A DNA stretch of 64,000 nucleotides. Origin: Mariannaea sp. PMI_226. Taxonomy: Eukaryota > Ascomycota > Sordariomycetes > Hypocreales > Nectriaceae. Shown here piece by piece: positions 10,279 to 19,565 of this stretch. How positions within the stretch are numbered: the first letter of the stretch is position 1; the number at the start of each line of letters is the position of its first letter. The notes below the pieces were generated by a model. That model made no database searches, had not been told where the DNA came from, and saw only the letters and a list, made by a program, of their open reading frames with translations. The translations under genes and the position numbers were made by a program. The stretch is from positions 310,001 to 374,000 of the forward strand of contig JANFOG010000020.1 in the NCBI GenBank assembly GCA_024336345.1. Reading direction: 5' to 3'.

Positions 10279-11930
10279 AATAATCTGGGCTAGTGTGTGA
10301 CACTATAAATCTAATCAGCGAAAGGTACCAGCATATGCACGTAGTGTAAACATACCAGAGAAGCTTAGATTTGCCGATGATGAAGCGGTAAGGAGACACT
10401 TAGTATTATTTGTATACCCTTCGTATGAATGTGATGGCCGTGACATCAATTTATATCAAGCTGGCGTGCTCTTTATAGTAATTATGACTACTTTAATCTT
10501 CACTCTTTACTCTATCATTTCGGTGGTTACCCCAACATTGCCTAATGTCAAAAGGACACTGCATATTGCTTGACGATTGTCAATGCACTACTCAGTAGAG
10601 TTATTTTGCTTTTCCTCGCATATTTTATTGCCTGAGTTGACCTTTTGTTTTCAGCCTCTTGTCAATTTGTTATGGGAGTCCCATTTTGATCCTTGGTAGG
10701 CTGGCGCCCTTCCCTATTGGACGTCAGCTTTATACTCAAGATGACCGCGCTGTGAGTGGTTGTCATGAGCCGACAAGACGGGAAGATTAGGGCATCCATT
10801 CGGTTAGGGTTGGATGCAATGTCTTTTTGTCCAGGTATATAAGCGATCTCTCCTTAGCAGCCAGAACTTATTCGTCCAGGAGCAAAAGGACAAAAGCCAA
10901 ACAAGTGGGGTAATGGAGTGGCTGAGTGGTCACTTTAGGCTCCAAAACGGAACATTATGTCACCTTGCATGGTGTGGTCCTTTTTTTTTGGTTGAGGTTC
11001 GCAAATGGACAGTACAGTACAGCATATGAGATTGACTGAACCTACATTTCCAGATGCTTGCAAGCAGGCTCAGTAATTGAATTAGGATTTAGCTTAGCCA
11101 AATTTTCTCTCGAAGTATTCTTGCTTTATCACTTCGGTGTGAACTCATGTATTGCATGACGACAGAAGGATACTGCTTATTGCTTCATGAATTCGACCGC
11201 ATTACTTGCTGTTCATCTGATGTTTAGTGCTTTTTCCATTGTGGGGTAGCTAGACTGGTGGTTATTTTTTTTTTTTTTTGTCTCTCTTCCATTTGTCATC
11301 AGGACGCCATTGGAAGAGAGCATCTGGGATAGCTGCGATAGTGCAATGCCGTTTTTCAAGTTCAGGGAGCAAAAGGACAAAGGTAAAGCAGGTAAGATTG
11401 CCTTCTGCGGTCTTTTGTTTTGGTTGGGGTTAGCAAAAGGGTAAAGGGCGCTAATATACGAGGACAACAGGACAGCGAAAAAAAGAGCCACACCGAACAA
11501 AAGAACAAGATAGATACGCGCAAGCTTGTCCAAAAGGCCATTGAAGGTGTGCTCATTTGGTCCAAAGGCAGTGGAATCAAAAAGCAGGGGAGAGTCCAAT
11601 AGCGGAGAGAGCTATACCAGATATGGAAACTGGGACAGGACCTGTCCCATGTTAGAAGGATAATAACCGTCCGCCTCTTGACCGCCTCGGGCCTGGGTTG
11701 GAAGAACAACTGAAACAACCGAAACCTATTTTTGGCCAAACCTCCCAACCGGACGGTTAGAATTGCCTAGACTAATAGTTTTAGTAATTATTTCATTGGA
11801 TGAAAGAGGGGTTGACTTGAATATCTTCGACGATTGGGTCAGGTACAAGAGGCGGATCGGGCGTGAGACATCCAACCCGATTGCACGTATTGGCTGTCTC
11901 TTCGAGGATTCAACCCAAAATAAAGCTTCC
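10279..11930. other. Gene-poor stretch with dispersed repeat copies
   Basis: There is no supported gene. The stretch holds repeat copy 2 (about 10855-10990), a weaker third copy (about 11365-11440), long T runs at 10981 and 11267, and several short frames on both strands that overlap each other and lack motifs. Confidence 0.5.
10855..10990 (+). repeat. Dispersed repeat, copy 2
   Basis: TTCGTCCAGGAGCAAAAGG, AAGTGGGG and GCATGGTGTGGTC are in the same order as in the 7660 copy. The shorter third match near 11365-11440 contains GGAGCAAAAGGACAAAGG. Confidence 0.6.
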
Positions 11931-11934
11931 AGAC

Positions 11935-12395
11935 CCAGAATGACCCTTAATAGCTTGGTCCTTCTTATTGGAGGTTACCCTTATCAATAGCTTCATTTTA
12001 CAGCAAAAGGGCGCGGTTAGTTGGAAGCCTTATAGCAGCCAAGTTAGCTGGCGGCAACGCATTTGTGACGATATATTCGAGGCTTTTTCAGAGGCAGGTT
12101 CGTCACGGAAGAGATTTCGATCCGGCGACGAATTCACGCCTATTTCACAGCATAAACACGTCCAGAGAGGAAAAGTCTCCGCGTGCCACGGCTGCAAAGG
12201 CTTAAGATTTGACCATATTCGTCAAAAACGCCGGGCCCTTGGTGTTGTGACTGGAAATAGCCTCAAGCCCCGGCAGCAGCCACCTCAAAAAAGCCCGTGG
12301 GGCTGTGAGCAATGTGATGTAGCAATATGTTACACAAGGGGATTGCTGGTACTTCTATCATAGGCTAATTTAGGTGGGAAAACAAGTACCTTTCA
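11935..12395 (+). pseudogene. piggyBac-like transposase C-terminal relic
   Basis: The frame carries VTLINSFIL, then a basic stretch with RKRFRSGDEF, and a zinc-ribbon-like tail: ACHGCKG, RRALGVV, SPWGCEQCDVAICY. That is how the C terminus of fungal piggyBac-type (DDE_Tnp_1_7) transposases ends. The usual final CW..YH motif is readable only in another frame just past the GGGGATTGC at about 12339, so there is a small frameshift. The catalytic DDD core is not found upstream. A remnant, not an active element. No terminal repeats were found. Confidence 0.65.
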
Positions 12396-12723
12396 TCCCT
12401 CCGCATCTGATTCGCTAAGAACCCTGCTCAATATACTCCACTTGCCTCAGCACTGTCAAAGGGGTGTGGGGTTCTTGCTCCATTTAAGTACCTCCACCAC
12501 TGGTGTATTTACGTCCCAGTCGCAGTTTAAGACATTGCTGCCTAACTTCCATCATCCAAGTCAATTAATATTCAAACTCAAAATCCCATCTAAACCACTC
12601 AACGTCAATTCCAAAGGTTCACGAATGCCAAGCGCAAACTTGCGCCTGAATGCACTGTACAGAATTAAGACACGAGTCCACATCATATACATCATACTAC
12701 TTGAAGCATTGTCTTGAAGTGGT

Positions 12724-13292
12724 ATGCCTTCTGACAAGAAGCGACTGTATATCGCTCTCTACCCTAGTGGTGTCGTAGACAACGAGGAACGGAAGTAGGC
12801 CCATGAGACAATTCCTCCTATGCATGACCGCGCTGACCACATGATAGGTACCACTGGGGTTTCTTAGTCGGTCCTAAATCCGAAAAGAAAGCTAAGGTAC
12901 CCGGGATGAGATATCATGTTAAAAATCGCCCAAATGGTTGGATCTACGAGGAAGTAGCACTTGAGAATGTTCGAAGCACCAACACTCTTCTCGCGCGTGT
13001 TCTTATTGCAAAGATCGAAGACAACGAGCGGCTCGTGCAAATTCTACGGAGTGTGCCTGTTGTCCAAAACGATCCAAATTGGAGATGCCGATCCTGGGTC
13101 GCCGATGCCCTAGCCAGTATTGAGAGCGATGGAGCAGTGGTTGGTAAAGCGGTACTAGATTGGGAGACTATTGAATATATTGCTAGGGAATATGTAGCGA
13201 GCAAAATAGCTTTAGGGCGTTATAATTCGGGCGACATGCGAAGGCCAAAACCAACATGGGATATGCTTGAAGAGAAAGAGACTACACCCTAA
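12724..13292 (+). CDS. Small fungal Cys/His-motif protein (DUF6914-like), second copy, two exons
   Basis: Exon 1 is 12724-12794 (starting MPSDKKRLYIALYPSG) and exon 2 is 12848-13292. The 53-bp intron has GTAGGC at its start, CTGAC near position 12831 and GATAG at its end. The joined frame is 171 residues and restores YHWGFLVGP, the His motif that the downstream ATG at 12906 would miss. Later motifs VPVVQNDP and WRCRSWVADAL match the gene at 637. Probable permuted papain-like fold with Cys and His; activity is inference only. The stop lies 42 bases from the stop of the convergent APH kinase at 13335, repeating the pairing at 637/1137. Confidence 0.78.
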
Positions 13293-13334
13293 TACAATAT
13301 TAACCACTTCTAATAGATCTAGCTGGCCGCGTTG

Positions 13335-14216
13335 TTACCATTCTCCCCACCACTTCTGCCGTGTGATTTCCATGCTTAGTTCCGGAGGCATTGGGTCAAG
13401 AAATCTTTGTAGTTCACCACGCCAGTCGGTCCGTAGGACACTTCCGCACCATGCTGAAGTATACTCCCAGTAGTTAGGATACCACCCGGAGGACTCCCAG
13501 TCAATAATACCCACAACCCTTTCACCACGAACAAGGATATTCGATGGGTTAAGATCGCCATGAGTAAAAACAGGGAGCGGCCAGGGTCCATCTTGCCTCG
13601 CAATCATATCTTTAATATCTCCCCAGCCCTCCGTGCCTTCCTTATCAGGATAATCAGATGGGTCAAATTCATGCCGAAGCCACTGGTGAAACTCCTGGAT
13701 GGTTTTGAACGGACCAAAGCGCGGCCATGATCGGGGATTGCGAGCATCCCGTAGTGAACCGTTAACGCAGCTCTCCACCCCAGTTCCCGGCGGTGGGGGA
13801 AGAGCGCGTATTTCTTGGAAAATTTGTCTCAAGTCTGCAAATAATTTCTCCCTTGATTCTAAAGACAATACAGGCAAAGCCATTGAAATTTCCTGGCCAC
13901 CTATTCTCTCCATCACGATGTAGGCTGTGTTCTTGCGAACGAAAGCGCAATAGACTTTCGGCACCGGGACCGACGTCCTTTCCGCGATGAACTTCAGAGT
14001 AGCAGCTTCGGTCAGGTGGACAACTCGCCCTGTCTTGACAATCTTATGCCGAGAGATGGGGATGCACACTCCATCACGCGAGAAGAGTTTTGCGGTAGTG
14101 CGTATTGCCGCAAGAGTCAAGAATCGTCGAAAGCGGGTATTGTTAATAGCAAGATGCTCTGTTCCTTGATGCTGAGTGTTGGTTTTGTCCTCTGGCGTAC
14201 TGTGCCCGGATGGCAT
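13335..14216 (-). CDS. APH/choline-kinase-like phosphotransferase (copy 3)
   Basis: A complete single-exon gene of 293 residues starting MPSGHSTPED. N-lobe signs are HKIVKTGRVVHLTEAATLKF and AYIVMERIGG; the catalytic loop is FTHGDLNPSNILV and the metal site is GIIDWESSGWYPNYWEY. All key residues of the APH fold are present. It shares the WYPxYWEY signature with copies 1 and 2 but is clearly divergent in sequence, so the copies are not recent duplicates. Convergent with the small Cys/His protein gene at 12724, which suggests the two are kept together. Substrate unknown. Confidence 0.87.
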   Translation of the reverse strand: MPSGHSTPEDKTNTQHQGTEHLAINNTRFRRFLTLAAIRTTAKLFSRDGVCIPISRHKIVKTGRVVHLTEAATLKFIAERTSVPVPKVYCAFVRKNTAYIVMERIGGQEISMALPVLSLESREKLFADLRQIFQEIRALPPPPGTGVESCVNGSLRDARNPRSWPRFGPFKTIQEFHQWLRHEFDPSDYPDKEGTEGWGDIKDMIARQDGPWPLPVFTHGDLNPSNILVRGERVVGIIDWESSGWYPNYWEYTSAWCGSVLRTDWRGELQRFLDPMPPELSMEITRQKWWGEW

Positions 14217-14840
14217 CGTAAATGAAGGAATATAATTATGTCTTGTCCTGAACGCTGGATGGCAATGTTTAGATGAAGCTGTCTGATCATTGGCGTAAAT
14301 TCTATGTAATCATTCTAGGAGGTCTGTGCGTTCGCACGGACGTTTACGTAATCATGCTGTTGCTGCCCACACTACTAACTACTACTACTACTATTAAACA
14401 ACCTCGACCTAGAGCTCAAATCCGGAAAAGTTTAAGGTCTATAATAAAAAAGTCATAGAATAATGCACTTTAGTCCATGTTATGTATTTATTAAATGACT
14501 TATTTTCTCGTTGCTGCTATATTCGTCTTGCAAGTTGTCGACCTCGTCGTCGATTCAGTGTCTTGTAGCCAATCATAATTGCCTGGACAAAACTAAACCA
14601 TGTTTGGTTTTATAACCAGATCTAAACTGTTTTAGGGGTTAGCGTGTTTTTTAACCGGACTCTAGACCCCATCTAGCTTATATTGCTTTTGACAATCATC
14701 AGAATGTTGCTCTATGGCAGGACGCCTCCGTACACTTGTATTAAGGGATCGTGGCGGGTTTCATATCGAGATAATAGATGCTGCTCCTCTACGCCGAACT
14801 TGTCCCTAGAAAAACCTGATCGAATTCAGTTGTAGTTCCT
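14217..14840. other. Intergenic DNA with a TAC microsatellite
   Basis: No gene signal was seen. A short ACT/TAC triplet run lies at about 14374-14394. Confidence 0.5.
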
Positions 14841-15075
14841 GACAATCCTCTTTCAGTAACGGAACACCTGATCGTTTCATCAGGGAAAATCAGAATACCA
14901 GGATTATTCCACCAAAGCGTAAGCCTGGCCGGCCCCCTAAATATGTCACGCAGCAGGAAAAGGCCAAAGCGAATGAAGCAAATACGAATAAGAAGACGAA
15001 TGAAGCGGCAACAAGAGGCCGCCACGAAGCGCAATGCGATACATGCTGATTTCTACAACCCGTCATTTCAGCAAG
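14841..15075 (+). pseudogene. AT-hook protein fragment
   Basis: One frame reads IPPKRKPGRPPKYVTQQEKAK, an AT-hook core (GRP) with a basic flank. The continuation matching the next gene (HADFYNPSF) is in a different frame. There is no ATG and stops lie on both sides. It is a degenerate relative of the gene at 15415, which has KRGRPRKYATAKDK and NFYNLHLPP in the same order. Confidence 0.6.
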
Positions 15076-15414
15076 ATTTAGGCGGTGGTGCTGGATGTTG
15101 GAAAATCCGGGGATCCCCCTTCTCTTCAGGATTCAGACTGTTAGTCTGAAAGTCCTAGATTTGAAGTTCAAAGTCCTAGATGAAATCAACTAGAGATATA
15201 AACCCGAGAAGAACTCTCATCTCAATAATTAACAATCAAGTTCAATAAAAAAAAATATATATATTTTCACCCAGCAATACTGCGCAATATAAACAACACG
15301 CTATAGCAACCGCAAAAGCAATAAAATAATTAAAGGGATATCAAGAAACAATCTCCAGCGTCAACACCAAGTGATTCTTAATACCTCCTGCTACTACTAT
15401 ATACTAGAGTTACT

Positions 15415-15885
15415 ATGCAGAGACCAACGAAGCGTGGACGACCACGCAAATATGCAACAGCCAAGGACAAAGCGACAGCAGATACTCAACGCAAGCGGGA
15501 CAAACGGCGGGAAGTAGCAGCTAGAGATATGGGCTTACCATACAGCAATTTCTATAACTTGCACCTTCCTCCTATTATGCCTTTGGTTAATTACGACCGT
15601 CCCATCCAGCAGTTGGATAACTCAGAGAGCAGTCTAGCCGCAGGGCTAGATAACGACCAAGATATTAGCAACTTTCTACCTCCACCTAGTCCTCCACTCC
15701 AACCCACTACAGTACCGACGGGATATCCTTCGACGATGATGAGCCCGTTAGAGCGGCGTCAATCATATCATCGAGTGGTGCGCCGGAAGTGGATAGCCTG
15801 GACAGCTCACAGTCCCTACTCACAGCTAATTCCGAAGCCGTTCGCCAATAGACTTCTTTTTATCCCAGAAGCGGAAGAACATTAG
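15415..15885 (+). CDS. AT-hook protein, N-terminal part of an unknown fungal family
   Basis: A 156-residue frame starting MQRPTKRGRPRKYATAKDK, so an AT-hook (RGRPRK) lies at residues 7-12 and would bind the minor groove of AT-rich DNA. After it come a basic helix, SNFYNLHLPP and a proline-rich low-complexity middle. The N-terminal design is like that of the large gene at 54974 (RRRGRPRNAASEEER). Large proteins of this kind are repeated in many fungal genomes, and this copy may be only the first exon of one. No downstream exon was found before 16600. Function unknown. Confidence 0.5.
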   Translation: MQRPTKRGRPRKYATAKDKATADTQRKRDKRREVAARDMGLPYSNFYNLHLPPIMPLVNYDRPIQQLDNSESSLAAGLDNDQDISNFLPPPSPPLQPTTVPTGYPSTMMSPLERRQSYHRVVRRKWIAWTAHSPYSQLIPKPFANRLLFIPEAEEH

Positions 15886-16629
15886 TCCTTGCTACACTCC
15901 GCGAGAAACTTGATCGGCTTGTCCGTTGCTGCCTTGACTGACGGAGACTCTCACATTTCCCCTAGCGCGACTAGAGCATAGGCGCTGTAATTTGAGTAGA
16001 GTAAATGTTAAGGCGCAGTAGATTTGCAGCAGCCATAACCACATCCTCATAGCAAATCTTTAACTTTCAAGCTTCTTCAGCAGTATTCGAACTCGGCTCG
16101 TCCAACAATATTTCTCTTGGTATATTCTCATTATACCCGAAATAAGAAGAGATTCTCACCACATAGCGTGCTGTATTATTAGGAGTAGGGGATTCGAAGC
16201 ATAGGAACGCTGGCACTACTCATGGAGAACGTCGACAAAACAAGCGATCTCATTCGGAAAATATGGACGCCCGCTGCGGTGGATATTCATCAAAGTGAAA
16301 ATATATTATAATGGAAAAATTCCGAAGAAGACGCAGGATGGGAGTGAAGATGAGCAAGATGAATATCAGGAAGAGTCTATTTTTCACCCTTGACCTAATA
16401 TTCAGCAAGCTAGGTCGTTTTGCGAATAGTTGAAAGGCCGATAGCATGCGAAGAAGCTAAATATAGAATTGCCAGATTCGGCTGAATGACATCAAAGGCC
16501 CTCCACTTTCAGCCTTGATACTATGCTAAAACGTTTAATCCAGGTTTCAGCCTCCTTTGTGAACTTGTATATAAGTCTGGCTTCCTGCCACCGCATCCTG
16601 GCCTTAAATGTGCAACACTCTTCAGAAAT
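15886..16629. other. Intergenic DNA
   Basis: No supported gene. The last 130 bases contain a pyrimidine-rich tract and ATATAAG near 16567, a plausible promoter for the gene at 16630. Confidence 0.5.
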
Positions 16630-17379
16630 ATGAATCTTGGCTTTAATCCACCTGAGATCGTATTAACCGTGACGCCAGAAAGGAAGTATTCGCGCCCTGC
16701 GGTAGAGTTTTCGGTTACGCTACGTCTTTCGAGAAGGCCACAAGGAATTACACAGCTGCGATTTCCTCAAGCTTTACTTTGGGGGGAGAAAAGGCACTCC
16801 ATGCCTGCTCATTGCTCCTCTGATACTCTTCGACTACAGGTTTCACTCAGTCGCGCCAGCCACAGCGAAAATATAAAGTATGAGGCAAGCACGTTTAAAA
16901 TTTGTGACGTATGCAAAAAACGTGAGGAGAGGCGTGCAAACCGTGGACGACAACAAACCATTACTGACAGAGTCCTTGTTTTGAACACTGCCGTGACTCA
17001 GCCATGGCAGAATTGCTCACCATCGCATGATACTTCTAACGGATCGTTATTTGTAAAGTTTAAAGCACGCATTTTATGCGAATGTAGGCACCACAGCGAA
17101 AGCCTTGGATTCAATCTAAATTGTAAGCTTATTGACTACAATGGTGCTGTAATTGCCAGAGGCCGTTCCTTCCCAATCATGATTAAGGATAGTGCATTTC
17201 CACGCTCTCGTATTAGGACCCATCCATTTTTACGCGTTCTTGAGCCTCAACCAAAGAATCATATGAGAGATGTCGACAGGAAAATGCTCTGGAGCTTGAC
17301 TCATTTAAAGTACTGGAAGCCTTCAAACTTAAGATGGATTGATAAGGTCCAAGATTACAGTACAGTAGAACAACAATAG
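16630..17379 (+). CDS. Stand-alone SPT23/MGA2-type DNA-binding-domain protein
   Basis: The 249-residue frame follows the order of the N-terminal domain of SPT23/MGA2, the ER-bound regulators of OLE1 desaturase. It starts with a hydrophobic Val-rich segment, then FKICDVCKKREERRANRGRQ (about residues 88-107), then VLVLNTAVTQPWQ, KARILCECRHHSESLGFN and FPIMIKDSAF. The usual family protein is over 1,000 residues with IPT, ankyrin and C-terminal membrane parts; none is present here, and a stop follows at 17377. The gene therefore looks either truncated or evolved into a soluble short regulator. The start ATG follows AGAAAT and is the first in frame. I am fairly sure of the family, not of function. 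Confidence 0.72.
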   Translation: MNLGFNPPEIVLTVTPERKYSRPAVEFSVTLRLSRRPQGITQLRFPQALLWGEKRHSMPAHCSSDTLRLQVSLSRASHSENIKYEASTFKICDVCKKREERRANRGRQQTITDRVLVLNTAVTQPWQNCSPSHDTSNGSLFVKFKARILCECRHHSESLGFNLNCKLIDYNGAVIARGRSFPIMIKDSAFPRSRIRTHPFLRVLEPQPKNHMRDVDRKMLWSLTHLKYWKPSNLRWIDKVQDYSTVEQQ

Positions 17380-18369
17380 AAGACTATCACTGAAAGGCAG
17401 ATAAGACGAGGGGCGAAGGCCTAACGCAGCTGGCTGGCATACAGAGTGAATTTCTGCACTTTTATTTCTAAATATCGCCTGCCCCCCACCCCCCGGCTTT
17501 CTTGCTTTCGGAAATATTATGATTTATCAAGCGAAATAATACTTATGTGACTAAAAAGCGAGTAGCAGCAACGACTCCGGATGCGGTTTATCACAAATTA
17601 TAAATATTTATATATATATCCGTCCGAACCAAAAGGTTCGGGTCAGTGTGATCGTCCAACCGGTTTTGTGGAGCCATAGCCAATAAAATCAAGAATAAGA
17701 TGAACAGCCCCCTGTCCATTAAGGTACAGCCAATTAAAATAAATATAAAACGAACAACCCCTCTCAAGCCCCACAGAGGCTAGTGGTTGCCAGACTCTCG
17801 GGCGATGCTTGTTGAGATCTCTGGCATAACGGATCAATGGCTATTCCGATCCATTGGTGGCTAGGATGTAGATGCCTTCTTGTCAATAGTTCTCGCTAGT
17901 TAGCGCTAGTCTTTTTCTCCTTCAATCAATACAAGATGCTCATTTTAACAATAATAATGCAAGTATTGTGGGTTTTTAGGCTAAGGGATTATAGCGTTTT
18001 TTTTATTAGGGGATACTACATCCCTATGCGCTGTCCCAATTTCCGTGAAAAAGGAGATTTACTCCCTCTTATTGGTCCGTGCTTATTGTAGATTGTAGAT
18101 CCTTTTTCAGCTGAAAAGGGACTTGGGCACGAGGGTGAGAGCATTTTGGCAATTTACGAAGTTTTCTACCACTCCATTCTTGTTGCTGGTCTTAATCTTC
18201 GATGAGCCTGTGGCAAGTCTTGCCACGCTTGCGTTTTTGCCGAGACTTCCTTCAACATTTGCATCCTGGTCGTCATCAGGTTCGATTGATTTCTGCACGT
18301 TGAGGTTCCTAGTAGTCATTGGATGAACTTTCATGGGGATGGAAAGATAATATTCCCATTGAATTCACT
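17380..18369. other. Intergenic DNA
   Basis: No gene supported. A C run is at 17481-17494 and a TA-rich stretch at 17606-17620. Overlapping antisense frames at 18107-18334 and 18123-18326 have no motif and cannot both be real. Confidence 0.45.
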
Positions 18370-19104
18370 AGACTGGCTGGTTGAGCGGTTGGCTGATCAG
18401 GAGCGGCAATACCAACACCACATTTAACCCACAAGCCTCATTCCCACAATGGCAGAACATCCTCTCCAACCAACCAGCCGAGTCGCTCTCTTTCCGCAAG
18501 ACCCAGGCAGCCGTGCCCGAGCGTTCGGTGACGATCACTAGGCAATGGGATATTGACAGCATCTGGCTTGGGGCCAACAACCTATCGGCCATCCGGAGCT
18601 CAGGTGGCTTCCGCCTCTCCTTCCTACCGCCCCACAGCCGCAACCTGAGCAGCGACCAGGTAGTTCAGCCTCACGGGATTGACCTGATGCACACACGACA
18701 TATCCAGCTCGGCACCTTCACCACTGCTAACGTCCGCTTCTCCGTTTTCCTCTTCTTCCCCCAAACGGCAGCGGGGAAACATAAGGTCAAGGCATCGGCC
18801 AATAGCCTCTCTCTGGAGCGCCAACGGGACCTCTACGATGGTATCATCCTCCCGGCTGCCTATGAGACCCTCCCGGACTATGCGCGGCAGGAGATTCCCA
18901 GTTCATTTGACCTGCTCTATGCGAAGTCTCACTCCTTCCAGGAAAAGCCGGGCACGGGTCGGTGGAAGGCAGAAGATGACGGGAGGGCCTACTACCTGAC
19001 CTACCATGTTCCCACCCAGGCTTTATCAGGTTTCTGGTCCTCGATTGTGCAGAGGGCCAACCGCTTTACTATTACGAGCCGGCAAGGCGAGGCGTTTCCT
19101 TACT
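18370..19104 (+). pseudogene. Fragment of an unknown fungal gene cut by a hAT element
   Basis: An open frame begins right after a TAG at 18369 with no ATG and runs to the hAT end at 19105. Its codon use and composition look strongly coding: DGIILPAAYETLPDYARQEI, SFDLLYAKSHSFQEKPG, YYLTYHVPTQALSGFW. I have seen similar proteins in fungal genomes but cannot assign a function. Because the frame lacks a start and is interrupted at EAFPY by the terminal repeat CAGTGAAG, both ends are missing. The GC content is higher than in its neighbours. Confidence 0.6.
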
Positions 19105-19565
19105 CAGTGAAGTAAATAGTGCAAAATACCGTATACGATATTTTTTCGACCCCACACTGCACTGGATTGTTTAGGAATTCGGTGCACTGCACGGTATACG
19201 GTATTACACCATATTTAAGCAATATCGTATTGTAATATCATATCGCACGGCGTGCAAAGAGCCGCATGGCCTAAGCATAAAACTAACCAAATTAAGCAAG
19301 GTTGAGGTTCTAGATCGTCTCGCGGACCATAGCAAGATGAACCTATTCACAGCTAACATATAAGATTATACTACTGCCAGAAAGCAAGAACGATCGGGAA
19401 AACGTTATCCTAGACCTCACTCACGTTAGATTAAGGGTTTACTTAAGCTACATATTTGACTAATATAACATCACTCCTATTGCTTAGATGTGAGAATAAA
19501 GTAGATCTAAAGGTCAAAAGAAAACTGCACAAATTCGAGCATTTTGAGCTTAAATTGCCTGCATA

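Noticed and set aside
11362..11748. Overlapping minus-strand frames with hydrophobic runs
   Set aside because: Two frames on the same strand and one antisense compete; no membrane-protein family recognised.
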